From Periplaneta americana (taxonomy: Eukaryota > Arthropoda > Insecta > Blattodea > Blattidae), in the NCBI RefSeq assembly GCF_040183065.1, contig NC_091124.1, positions 99,094,501 through 99,158,500 of the forward strand: a stretch of 64,000 nt of DNA, read 5' to 3'. Position numbers and translations under genes: made by a program. Below are positions 39,518 to 49,970 of the stretch, piece by piece. Position 1 is the first letter of the stretch, and each line of letters opens with the position of its first letter. The notes under the pieces are model-generated. The model worked only from the letters and a program-made list of their open reading frames with translations. It did no database searches and was not told where the DNA came from.

Positions 39518-39643
39518 GCAACGTCTTGGATATCATGTGGACTGTGGCTCCTTTCCATATTTCTACTAGTGTTGAGAATTTGTCGTTCTGTTGATTTTCA
39601 GTTGGTGCAAGTAACGTTATATCTCTTACCAGAAGAACCTAAG
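39518..39643 (+). CDS. TMEM179: TMEM179-like membrane protein, exon 4
   Basis: 126-bp exon, 42 codons in phase 0, after a TTGTTACACAATTACAG acceptor. It encodes ATSWISCGLWLLSIFLLVL, the fourth membrane span, matching the ASWLAWLAITTLAFLKV span of TMEM179, then a cytoplasmic tail RICRSVDF ending LLPEEPK. It ends at an AAG|GTAAAC donor-like site. If that site is not used, the frame reads eight more codons to a TGA at 39662-39664, which would end the protein near 248-256 residues, close to the family's usual length. Otherwise a short last exon lies further right and was not identified. Confidence 0.75.
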
Positions 39644-40233
39644 GTAAACATTACAAACAGCTGATACATCCCTTCACCCCTGCCCAGATATGATATTCAT
39701 GTCCATGTCAGGGAGTTTCAGAGTTACACCTCTGATCACATATATAACAGATTAACCATCCCCATGTTAAAAACAGTAATATGTGGAAAAGAACAATCAA
39801 AAGGATCACCACTGTCGATTTGTAACGACTCCATACAATTCAAATGGAGTTATAACGTGAATTCTTCTGCAGTCGTCAGATAACAGCATAGTAAAATTGA
39901 TAAAAGTTGTTGCCTTCAAAGCCCATAAGGTTGATCAATCTGTTATATGTGATCTGGGGTTATACTCTCTGGACACATGCGTAGCTCATAGTATACAAGA
40001 CTCCACGAAAGCAAAGTTCCCAGTCATTTCCTGAAAGAACGAAATAAAATTCGAAAAAAAGAAAAAGGGATTACACATTCTTAGAAATTGCTCCATCATA
40101 TCTACATAGTGGCGGTTCGTGCCTATGACAAGGGATTCAGGATTCACTACTTTTATATTACATAGTTTTCCAAAAATTTAAACAATATCTCATGTCTGGA
40201 AAATTAAAAGTAGATAATTACCTTAAAATGAGT

Positions 40234-40234
40234 C

Positions 40235-40270
<36 letters not shown>
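40234..40270. repeat. (GAT)n microsatellite
   Basis: About 12 uninterrupted GAT units. Confidence 0.95.
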
Positions 40271-40382
40271 CCAATTATCTTTGAAAGAACATAGCGATTT
40301 TTCCTTACGTTATCATTCTGTCTGAAAAATATACATTAAACCACTTATCCTCTACGGATATGAAACTCTAATATCTCTGACC

Positions 40383-40920
40383 TTGAGCTTGAAACTTATC
40401 ACGAGTACGGTGAAAATTACTCCAATCCCAGCTTTGCAAGCTGCTACCGACAATCCGCCACTCACAATGAAGGTAGGCCGTTTAGCCATCATGCAGTATG
40501 AAAAGCTGACACAAATGCCATCAAACTCCTATTGGATGAGCTACGAAAATCTCCCTAGATGGCTGAAGACACAACAAGGTTTCATTCAACATGTTCATCA
40601 AATAAGAAGAAACTATGTCCCTTCTGATGTTAAGGAAGACCTCTCTCTATTAGAGTGTCTTTTAGATGCACAAACCATTACAACAAGGCTTGACCTTGGG
40701 GAGAATCTGACGAAAGCAGATGCTTGCATTCCATAACTAAAGGCTATAGCACTGCAGGCTCTTAATGACTGGTATCCTGAGTCCAGATGGTGCAGATCTT
40801 CACCGATGGCTCTTTCTACGAGAGCAAGGAATGTGCTGGGGCTGGAATCTACAGTAAAGCCTTTAGATTCTACAAGTTGCTAGGGCAGTATCAGTCGCAC
40901 TCTACAGAGTGATAATAGTG
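40383..40920 (+). pseudogene. LINE RT tail and RNase H start, fragment
   Basis: SLKLITSTVKITPIPALQAA is the post-RT segment also seen at 47220 (LRLITGAIKTSPIEAMQ), followed by LTMKVGRLAIMQYEKLTQMP. Near 40790 another frame gives QIFTDGSFYESKECAGAGIY, the first RNase H block. It is cut off at about 40920, before the later catalytic blocks. Confidence 0.8.
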
Positions 40921-40959
40921 CCTGAATTACAGCCTAGAGATAATGTAACTCGTGTGAAT

Positions 40960-41603
40960 TTTTGTAACTAGGTTTTACAAAGTGTTGCCGATGACGTTGT
41001 GGATCCTACAGTAATTGTTTTCACAGATGAAGCATGGTTTCACTTACATGGCCATGTTATAACACAAAACAATAGATACTGGAGTACAGATAATCCTCAT
41101 ATCATTCATGAAACTCCTTTACATGATGAGAAGGTTCACGTATGGTGTGCTGTAACTACACATAGGATTATAGGCCCTATATGTTTTGACGATACAATCA
41201 ATGGTGACAGATACAGAACATAAATGACTCAAACCATTTTTTTAAACAGTTAACCGATATCGAGTGTCAGAGTGCTTATTTTCAGCAGGATTAAGCAACT
41301 ACCCATACATAAACCGAAACATTGAATTTGGTAAGCGAAATATTCGACAACAGGGTTATTAGGAGAGGATTATGACCCTCAAGGTCCACCAATTTGTCAG
41401 CCTGCGATTTTTATTTATGGAGAAATCTAAAAAATAAAGTACATAAAGACAATCCGCACATAATCCGTGAGTTAGAAGAGAGTATTGTACGAGAAATCGG
41501 GAGAATTACAGAAGACAAACTTGCACGTGTAAATGCCAATTTCCTTTGGAGATGTCAGGAATGTGTTGCAGCAGAGGAACATAATTTTCAACACCTTCTG
41601 TAG
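40960..41603 (+). pseudogene. Mariner-like DDE transposase C-terminal fragment
   Basis: VIVFTDEAWFHLHGHVITQN carries the first catalytic Asp. NNRYWSTDNPHIIHETPLHD and KVHVWCAVTTHRIIGPICF follow. After frame breaks near 41222-41390 come SACDFYLWRNLKNKVHKDNP and VNANFLWRCQECVAAEEHNF. This is the catalytic half of the insect protein family whose N-terminus is DUF4817. The second Asp region is degraded. Confidence 0.85.
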
Positions 41604-41734
41604 TCAAGGTTAGTAAACAATATGAATGCTGTAATTTTAATAGCTGGCTCTAGCGATTGTAGTGGACCCTGATCACCTGGAATGACAAGCACCGACGCTA
41701 TGCCTGCTTGCCGCCGAGTGCCATAGAGAATGTC

Positions 41735-41993
41735 ATAGACCGCTCTGCACATCAGATGACATGGGGAAGTCAGTATTTGCTATTTCTTGAATGGCAGGTT
41801 TCAAATCAATGAACAATACTGCGTTGTCAAATTTATTATGGAAGTAGTTTAATTGTTGCAGTGCTATTCTGATTGCTTCAACTTCACCATCAAAGGCAGA
41901 TCTGTATTGACCAGCTGCTGTGTAGGAGGAGGAGAGTTCACAGAAGACTTCTGCTCCAACATTCATTTCATCACATACATAGTCAAACTGCAT
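41735..41993 (-). pseudogene. LINE RNase H fragment, antisense
   Basis: GAEVFCELSSSYTAAGQYRS, FDGEVEAIRIALQQLN and LKPAIQEIA are the second and third RNase H blocks. The DSKAA-type motif is mutated to DLKPA. Flanked by unrelated sequence on both sides. Confidence 0.8.
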
Positions 41994-42797
41994 ATAGCAT
42001 CAAGTTCTAATGTTTGTGCACTTGTTGGGTACAAAGTAATCAAGGTTTATTTGAACTTGACTTGGCACATTGTTTTATTTTAGCTCTTCTTTGGTATAGT
42101 GAATGCAACTTTGCTTCATTATGAACATTCTAAATGAACAAAAATTCATATAAGATTAGATTAGATTCGAAGTCTAACCCCTTATACAGAGTTTGCCAAT
42201 TGACACAGAATAGTGCACAATGAATTATACAATTAACATTGAGAAAAAAATACAATACCTATGTTTTTTTTATATAAACGCAAAATAACTTGTCCTATAT
42301 ACTGTTGTTACCATATAAATAATTCCTGAATATCATGACTGAGTATTTAATTATAGTTACTATTATGTTATCTTGTAGCTTTTTATTAAGATTATACTTT
42401 CCCTCCATTGTTGAAAGAATTTAGAAAAGGTGCCCTCTTGCTCCCAAAAAAGAGCCAGTCACTTCAACATTACGAATTTTCTAAGAATTTTGAAAATAAG
42501 GGAAGGTCAATTCATAAATTTTCTTCTCAGAGTCCACCTCAGCCGGTTAAAATGTCTACACAAAATATATTTCAAACAAAAATAGCCGACATCTGAATAT
42601 CGATTATAAGGAAATTCCATAATATCGTAAAAAAAATCCCAGTAATTCTAGTCGTCACTATAGTTAGAATCAACTTTGTCTTCTGTCTCATTTGCGGCCA
42701 ACAGTGACTCAATGCAGGCAACAATTTCAGCCCTCAAGTATTGTCTGAGCTTCATCACATTTGCCTTTTTCTTTCCTCTCACAAGGGTGTATGTTTT

Positions 42798-43013
42798 TTT
42801 TTTTAAGTGGGTTATTTTACGACGCTGTATCAACATCTCAGGTTATTTAGCGTCTGAATGATATGAGGGTGATAATGACGGTGAAATGAGTCCGGGGTCC
42901 AGCACCGAAAGTTACCCAGCATTTGCTCATATTGGGTTGAGGGAAAACCCTGGAAAAAAAACCTCAACCAGGTAACTTGCCCCGACCGGGAATCGAACCC
43001 GGGCCACCTGGTG
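42798..43013 (-). repeat. SINE-1, antisense, 5'-truncated
   Basis: The tail starts GGGTTATTTTACGACGCTGT and the copy ends at the B-box region GGGAATCGAACCCGGGCCAC. The A-box end is missing. Near-duplication GTGTATGTTTTTT on both sides. Confidence 0.9.
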
Positions 43014-43427
43014 TGTATGTTTTTTTGAGTAGCCATATTGGGACCTGATGCCTTTCTTTTCAACAAACTGTAACTATTAGTAATAGTATCATTCATGTCC
43101 TCAGAAACCTTCACTTACAAGTAGAGCCCAGAATTTTAGATGCTAAAAGTTAATATTGTTCCTCGGTATAGTTTATAAAATAGAAGCCACACCCTCACTT
43201 CTTTGATACATCATTCTTGTCATTCAGTATTTTCCTTTTGGTACTGTTAAAGGTCTCTAATCCTCTTAACTACTACTTACAAATTAGCGCACGGTTTACA
43301 AGATTCATTATCCAGTCCTTGTGGTTCTGTTGTCTATTATTACATATCGGACTCCTGTGAACTAGGCTTAAAACCCTCCTCACGGGCACCACATCTATTC
43401 ATCTACACTCAGTGTCATTCTTAACTT

Positions 43428-43800
43428 TTAGCACCTAAAATTCCGGGCTCTACTTATAAGTGCTTGAAAATTTGAGTTGTTTATACTTTGTTGCCATAAC
43501 TTTTTTTCATTTAATACCACAGATGCCTTGAAATATTGTTTTTGATGCTCTACAAAGTTTATGAAATCCTGATTCCTGAATCTCACAACTTCAAATTTTT
43601 CTTCCACCAGCTGACACCACACCTCATATCTTTCTACTTTTTTCCACTCTCCTCTGATATTTTTCACACCTAACAATTTATCACATGGCAAGTAACTTTG
43701 GTCATGTATGGGCAGGTAATGAACAATTTTTATGAAATATGCTTGGAAAACGAATGTGAGATTTTGCCTCATGTCAGTATAGTTGAGACTCTACTCATGG
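43428..43800 (-). pseudogene. Transposon-protein fragment (C-x-G-x-NKN group, C-terminal part)
   Basis: IHDQSYLPCDKLLGVKNIRG and FRNQDFINFVEHQKQYFK resemble the GHS(Y/F)LPCDR-FG--(E/K)... region that follows the NKN motif in these proteins. 114 codons open. Function unknown. Confidence 0.5.
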
Positions 43801-44079
43801 TAACCCTCACTGAACAGGTACAACGTGTCAATAATTTTAGACAGTTTCTGTCTCAGGCCACATATGAATACTTTTTTTTTCTTTGTCTTTCCATTGGTAA
43901 TGAAGAAACAGTACAACCACAGCTGTAGTATTTTTTTTATGTAGTATTTTTGTTTGAAATCAAAACACATTCGATATTGTTTTCCTTCACGGCTTCTTCG
44001 ACCAAAATTTTGGTGTCGGACTCTTCACATTCTCCACAGACATAAGATTTTGTATGGTCAAAAGTATAATTGAAAATAT

Positions 44080-44090
44080 TGTGTGTGTGT

Positions 44091-44121
<31 letters not shown>

Positions 44122-44125
44122 GGAG
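44080..44125. repeat. (GT)n(G)n low-complexity tract
   Basis: About 12 GT units then a run of about 18 G. Confidence 0.95.
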
Positions 44126-44147
44126 GGAACAAAACTACACAAAGCTG

Positions 44148-44880
44148 CATGCTTCATTTTAGTTAACATTTTGTTCTGCATGCTTCTTGATGGACGTTAC
44201 TGGGTATATTTCGTTCCTCGCCATAGTTCTTCAACATCTTATTGTTATTTTGTCTCCATTCTGCAGGATTAGCACTTTTTTCAGATTAATTTCACAATCA
44301 GATTAGCTAGAAACTTCTTGAGCTGACAAGTGTACTTCATTTCCCAGACTTGTCAACCTAGTGACTTTTGCAGAAACACATGATTGTCGACAACGAAACA
44401 GTAACCGAAGTCATAGACTTGGAATATAGTTACCTGGCATCGAAGGCTGAAGATGTAACAAATGCGTACAAAGACATGGATTTGGGCTATTTCTTGTTGG
44501 TGGAAGGTCACTCTGCTTTAACAGAGCTAACATCTGAGGAAATCTTAATTTCGCAAAACAGCTGACTTGGGCTATTGTTTTAACCAAATCAATGACTTCG
44601 GCCTTTGTTTCGTTGTCAAAAATGCCAACTTGAGATCGTGTGTTGCTGCAAAGTCACATGGTTGACAAATCTGGAAAATGGAGTACTGGTACGCTTTCCA
44701 GCTGAATGAAGTTTCGAGTGAATCTGATTATGAAATTCGTCTGAAAAAAGTGCTAATCCTGCAGAATGGAGACAAAGTAAACAATAAGATATTGAAAAAC
44801 TGTGGCGAGGAACAAAACTATACCCAATAACGTTCATCAAGAAGCATGTAGAACAAAATGTTGAGTAAAATGAAGCAAGG
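44148..44880. repeat. Long imperfect inverted repeat
   Basis: 44148-44303 and 44712-44880 are inverted copies (for example TCTCCATTCTGCAGGATTAG against CTAATCCTGCAGAATGGAGA), roughly 85% alike, around a 408-bp loop. The loop includes a 65-codon frame (44368-44565) with no recognised domain. Confidence 0.85.
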
Positions 44881-44981
44881 ACCTCAATACTTAACTTCAA
44901 TATTCTATGAAATAAAAACAGATAATGCTATCATAAGCATGGCAAAACTCAGAATGATATAAACTGTTACAGAGAATAGAA

Positions 44982-45012
44982 GAGCAAGAAGAAGAAGAAG
45001 AAGAAGGAGGAG
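44982..45012. repeat. (GAA)n microsatellite
   Basis: About 9 AGA/GAA units in a purine-rich tract. The local GAGCTTCCCA-CTTC sequence is repeated at 45008 and 45057. Confidence 0.85.
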
Positions 45013-45650
45013 CTTCCCAGCTTCTTCATAAACTGTTACAGAGCACAGAAGAAGAAGGAGCTTCCCAACTTCTAGTACCGGTAACGAAACAAAGCAAACA
45101 GGCAAAGGAATCGGATGAAGAAGAGCAACCTCATCTGAGAGAGAGAAAGATGAAACACCAGTGACACAGCATTAAGCAAATACTGTCCATGTTGCACACT
45201 ATCAATATGGTGCTTGTCTTTTTGTTCAACTTTATACTAAATTGTATTAGTAAAGAAAGAGGAGGAGAAATTCAGCACATTCAGAAATGGAGTTTAAAAT
45301 AAAAAAATAAAGCAATACCGTATTTTGTCTAAATTTCTCTGGTATTTAAATACTATATAGCAGGTTTGTTATTCTGCAAACTTGCGTTTGATCCCCATTG
45401 TTGACAAGAAAGAAACTTTTTATAGTAGTATAGTATTTATTAGCTGTCGTTATAACAAAAGCTAATGACATTGTCAAATTACACGTGTGAAATTATCGTG
45501 CAAAAATGAAAGTTATTCTATTACAACACTAAACATAATACAAAATGATCACAAATACTCCTTAGAGTACAACTGAGAGTCAAGATTATCAAAAATAGGG
45601 TAATATCTAGATAAAAATTGTAACACACTGATCACAAATATTATTTGATT

Positions 45651-45765
45651 TTCTCCGTTTATATACAATAAAACAAGAATTAACTTAACAATTTATGAGA
45701 ATTTCCTAATATATTACAAAATAATATATTACAATACAATTTGATAATAGGTTTTCTCGGAGATC
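45651..45765 (+). repeat. ~113-bp dispersed direct repeat, copy 1
   Basis: Starts TTCTCCGTTTATATA and ends GTTTTCTCGGAGA. The same block with about five differences lies at 46193-46305. The ends TCTCCG and CGGAGA are inverted. Confidence 0.85.
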
Positions 45766-45814
45766 CTCTGTTCTCCTTAATTACACATATTTCATTCCAC
45801 TAACACACTACACT

Positions 45815-45932
45815 TGTCGCCCTCGGTAGCGTAGTTGGTATAGCACTGGCTTTGTATGCTCGAGGTTCCGGGTTCGATTCTGGCCGAGGTCAATGGCATT
45901 TAAATGTGTTTAAATGCGTCAGGCTCATGTCA
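45815..45932 (+). repeat. SINE-4, head half
   Basis: tRNA-like sequence with TAGCGTAGTTGG (A box) and GGGTTCGATTC (B box), then GGCATTTAAATGTGTTTAAATG. The other half is at 46318-46435. The stems of a cloverleaf pair poorly, so this is a SINE promoter, not a tRNA gene. Confidence 0.75.
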
Positions 45933-46317
45933 GCAAATGTTGTTGTTGTTTTCTAATGCCAGGCATTTGACAATAAAGTCATTTGACCTCTTGCACTCCA
46001 ATATTTTTCAAAGATATTATCACGGTCAGCCAATGAAGCACACTCTCTTTTTTTTTCTTTTTAAGTTAAACAGTTCTGCCTTTCGCTGATGAACAATTTT
46101 CGTTCTTTTCAAGATGTTCCTCAGAACTGTATTCTATTCAACCAAAATTTTGGTGTCGGACTCTTCACATTCTCCACAACAGACGTAAGATTGATTTTCT
46201 CCGTTTATATATAATAAAACAAGAATTAATTTAACAATTTATGAGAATTTCCTAATATATTACAAAATAATATATTACAATACAATTTGCTAATAGGTTT
46301 TCTCGGAGACATAATTT
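45933..46317 (+). mobile_element. 385-bp insertion splitting SINE-4
   Basis: Bounded by ATGTCAG on both sides (45926-45932 and 46318-46324), which is consistent with a 7-bp target duplication. It contains TTCTAATGCCAGGCATTTGA, a stretch CCAAAATTTTGGTGTCGGAC shared with 44000, and the second copy of the 113-bp repeat. Element type unknown. Confidence 0.6.
46193..46305 (+). repeat. ~113-bp dispersed direct repeat, copy 2
   Basis: Nearly identical to 45651-45765, but located inside the 385-bp insertion. Confidence 0.85.
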
Positions 46318-46435
46318 ATGTCAGTAAATTTACTGGCATGTAAAAGAACTCCTGCAGGACAAAATTCTGGCACACCGAAGATGCTGATATAACCTCTGCA
46401 GTTGCGAGCGTCATTAAGTAAACCATAACTTTTTT
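46318..46435 (+). repeat. SINE-4, tail half
   Basis: ACTGGCATGTAAAAGAACTC, TGCAGGACAAAATTCTGGCA and CTCTGCAGTTGCGAGCGTCA form the conserved body and tail of the SINE whose head is at 45815. Confidence 0.75.
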
Positions 46436-46863
46436 TAAACACACTACACTCCATCTAACCTTTCCTCTCATTTCCCTTCACAGAAAAGATAATGACACAG
46501 GGTGATATACACATTTAGGCAGTATGAGATCAAGATGAATTTGTTAAGGATACTCAAGTGGCGAAACTCGGTAGATAGGGATGGTCAGTTGACTCTGGTG
46601 ACCGTTAGGGACATATTTCTGGGCTATAAATGTGATATTTCTGGGCTCCAAACCCTTAAATAGGGGTGTTGTATGTGCACTAGATCGATTTATCATAATG
46701 CAGAAGGACGTCCATCCACACCTCTCTCTTTACGAAATAAAAAGATTATGTCTAATTACAACAAAATTATATTCAATGACTACATTCGTTGACAGTCATT
46801 TATTATCCATGGTGCAAGAATTAAAACAGAAAATCAACATCCCGAATTTGGTGTTCAAATAAT

Positions 46864-48378
46864 ATGATGACAGTGAACACAGAAAAAACAAACTTTCAAC
46901 TCTTCTCATTAAGAAAGAAACCAGTGAAAATAAATCTAAACTATAGAGATGATAAGTTACAAAGAACTGAAAATGCAAAATACCTGGGTATACATTTCGA
47001 CAATAAGCTCACATGGAGAAATCACATTGAACAGATCAGCACAAAGGCAACAAATCGTTTTAAATTACTAAAAAGACTGGCAGGAACGAAATGGGGTAGC
47101 TCAAGGAGTACACTCAACACAACCTACAACACATACATAAAGCCTATCTTAATGTACTGTGGTGAAGCACTAATAACCTCATCAACCACAAATAAACAGA
47201 TATTAGAAAGCACTCAAAACCAAGCTTTACGTCTCATCACTGGTGCAATCAAAACTAGTCCAATTGAAGCCATGCAAATAATCACATCTAATAAATCAGT
47301 TGTAACAGATCTTGAAACACAAGCCCTTTTAACCTATGAAAAATTAAGAAGGCTTCCAAATTGGGATAAATGGAGTAAATACAAAGATTCTAAATTTACA
47401 TTGAGGACCCAAAACGGATACATATAAGAGGTAGAAAAGCTTAAACAAAATCTAGAAATACCAAGTGAAAAGGAAAACTTGCTATCTCAATATAATCCAC
47501 TTAATAACTTCAAAGTAGATTGCTGCCTTGATCTTGATGAAGTCTTCAACAAAAAAGATATAAATCCAGAAATAGCAAAAGCCATTGCCCTACAAACAAT
47601 TAATAGAAAATATCCACAGAAGGATTGGTTGTACATTTACACTGATGGATCTCTAATGGATCAAAATGAAGGAGCTGGAGCAGGAGCTACTTGCCAATAC
47701 TTTTCTCTTTATAAAAATGTTGGCAAGTACACAACAAATTTTGATGGCGAAGTTGAAGCCATTTATACATCACTTCAAAACGTATTTGTTTGGCTAAACC
47801 AGTGCAAAAACATAGTCATTCTGTCTGACTCCAAAGCTGCAATCCAGTCCATCAGCTCAACTACATCCCCTAAAATGGAAAAAGTAAAAGAAATTCATTG
47901 CATGGTAAAACAAATTCAAATGCTAAATAAAAAAGTGGTCTTCCAATGGATCCCGGCCCACTGCAGACTGAACGGTAACGAGAAAGCAGATATGTTAGCA
48001 AAGAAAGGAACTTATATCAACTTAAAAACAAATTTCAAGTTCCCATATGAATCAATAAAGTGAGTCATAAAAAGAATAAGTTACAGCGAACAGGCAAAAC
48101 ATCAAACTTCAAAATGGAAAGAATCATTCAAAGATCCAAAACTAATTCCTGATCTACCTCGAAAATCTGCCGTGGCCATGTTTAGATTGATTACTGGTCA
48201 TGATTGTCTCAGTAAACACCTCCATCGTATTGGAGTACTGAATTCACCTAAATGCTTACTGTGCACCAGAGAAGAGGACATGGAGATGGAGCACCTGGCT
48301 AATTGTGAAACTCTTAGGACATTTGCAGACCTTCCATCAAAATATTGGGAAGCAAGAAGGATGATGACTTCATTGTGA
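46864..48378 (+). pseudogene. LINE RT C-terminus, RNase H and zinc knuckle, two in-frame stops
   Basis: One continuous frame of 505 codons broken only by TAA at 47425-47427 and TGA at 48061-48063. It encodes the RT thumb region (MTVNTEKTNFQLFSL, AKYLGIHFDNKLTWRNHI, YNTYIKPILMYCGEAL) and a linker. The RNase H domain keeps all four acids (YIYTDGS, DGEVEA, ILSDSKAA, GNEKADMLAKK) with FQWIPAHC before the last. A C-terminal CLLC-H--C type knuckle follows (CLLCTREEDMEMEHLANC). This is an RNase H-bearing LINE, 5'-truncated before the YADD motif. The few lesions suggest fairly recent loss. Confidence 0.9.
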
Positions 48379-48390
48379 AATTCAGAGCAA

Positions 48391-48430
48391 AAAAAAAAAA
48401 AACGCACGCACGCACCCCCCCCCCCCCCGA
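48391..48430. repeat. Poly(A), (ACGC)n and poly(C) tract
   Basis: Low complexity directly after the LINE coding fragment. It may mark a junction in that element. Confidence 0.9.
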
Positions 48431-48559
48431 ATTTAAAAGAAAACTTACAAATTAAACCAAACCCTTTAACTCTATTAAATATAGAGTATAATCTAAATTT
48501 AACAGAAGAAATACTGAAATCAGAAAGTAAATACTGAAATAATGAAACAATTGTCTTTT

Positions 48560-49065
48560 GAGACAATTAATATTAGGTACCCTCCACAAAACTGACTTCA
48601 TTTATATACCAACGGACCCTTGATTTCCAGGGAACAAGGAGCAGATGCAGGTGTTACATGTTGTCTCTTCTCACTTTATAGATCTCTTGGATATGGAACA
48701 ACAAGTTTTGATGGAGAAATCATTGCAATAGGTGAAAGTCTCAGGAATCTTCTATGCCACATCAATAAATTTAAAAATGCAGTTATATTGTCAGACTCCA
48801 AAGCAGCTATTCTATCAATAGTCTTGAGACACACACCTTCATCTCAAACTGCAGAAATAACTAAAATGCTCTCTCATTAATATCACTCAATAAAAGAATT
48901 GTATTCCAATGGATACCATCCCATTGTGGAATCTGGGAAACGAGAATGTGGATACTTAGCAAAGAAGGGCAGCACTGCTATTTACAGACCTGTTACTAAA
49001 TCTATGTATTACTCTGTGAAAAGATTTATTAAATCTACATACTTAGACCAGGACGAATAGAAGAA
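48560..49065 (+). pseudogene. Second LINE RNase H fragment
   Basis: FIYIPTDP (IYTDG-type block with a mutated ending), REQGADAGVTCCLFSLYRSL, FDGEIIAIGESLRNLL and NAVILSDSKAAILSI, then frame breaks and KRECGYLAKKGSTAIYRP. Related to but distinct from the domain at 47630, so it is a separate copy. Confidence 0.85.
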
Positions 49066-49248
49066 AAAGTGTACGCACTTCTATGCTTTCCCATTGTCGG
49101 TGGCGGACCTGACAACTAGTGGCGCTTCGATTGCTAGGCTCCATCTGTTGTCTGAAGTCAGACACCTCGAAAATATATTTCTCGCGCGTTTAATGATGAA
49201 AGTTGCTAGGGATTGTTAATATGCTTTGTTGTTGAGAGTTATGGGAAG

Positions 49249-49412
49249 TTTCCTAGTACTGGGTACTCGTTACATAAGCTGTTAAGTCAGAAATTGTTGT
49301 ATAATCATAAAAGATGTATATTTTCCCTGGAGTCTGGACCAAAAATATATTATAAACTGACTAAAATCACATAAACTACCTATGTAACGAATACCAGGTA
49401 CTAGGAAACTAC
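49249..49412. repeat. Short inverted repeat
   Basis: TTTCCTAGTACTGGGTACTC at about 49250 is the inverse of GAATACCAGGTACTAGGAAA near 49388, with CGTTACATA continuing on both arms. About 36-bp arms around 90 bp. MITE-like. Confidence 0.7.
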
Positions 49413-49682
49413 CGAGTTATGCAGATGTCTTCAATTTGTTGTGCTTTGAATTAACTAGTGACAAAAGAATATTGTGTGGTCGTTTACAAAATAATTACAA
49501 AAATTCCGTACTGTTTTGTTCCGGGTTATAGATCGGAATACTGTAGAAATAGTGTAACAAGACATCTCCCAAAGAAAAGGATGAGTTTGGAAAGTGGGCC
49601 AGAGCGAGTAAGCCTTTAGGCTGCAGTGCATTCATAACAGACAAAAAAGAATGTCATAACGTTGTTAAAATATTTCTATAAG

Positions 49683-49936
49683 CTTCATTATATCCTAGAT
49701 CATATATACCCAGATAGGTCGGCCTTATAGGCTTTGAGGTTAACAACTGTTGTCAGGTTAACTATGCTGCCATCTAGTTGTTACATAAGGAGTCACGTCA
49801 TAATTCCCTGTATTGCCATCTCGTTTTCGTTTACGGTGGACGGGTGGCGATCCTGGTGGTTGTTCTCTTCAAACTGCTGCCGATTTTAACATAGCGATGA
49901 GTTATTTGTTATATATATGATCTAGGATTATATCTA
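49683..49936. repeat. Inverted repeat pair around 200 bp
   Basis: ATTATATCCTAGATCATATATA pairs with TATATATGATCTAGGATTATAT near 49910. Candidate small element, with no target duplication identified. Confidence 0.5.
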
Positions 49937-49970
49937 ATAAAATTCGTATTTGGGCGCAAAAAAAATTGTA

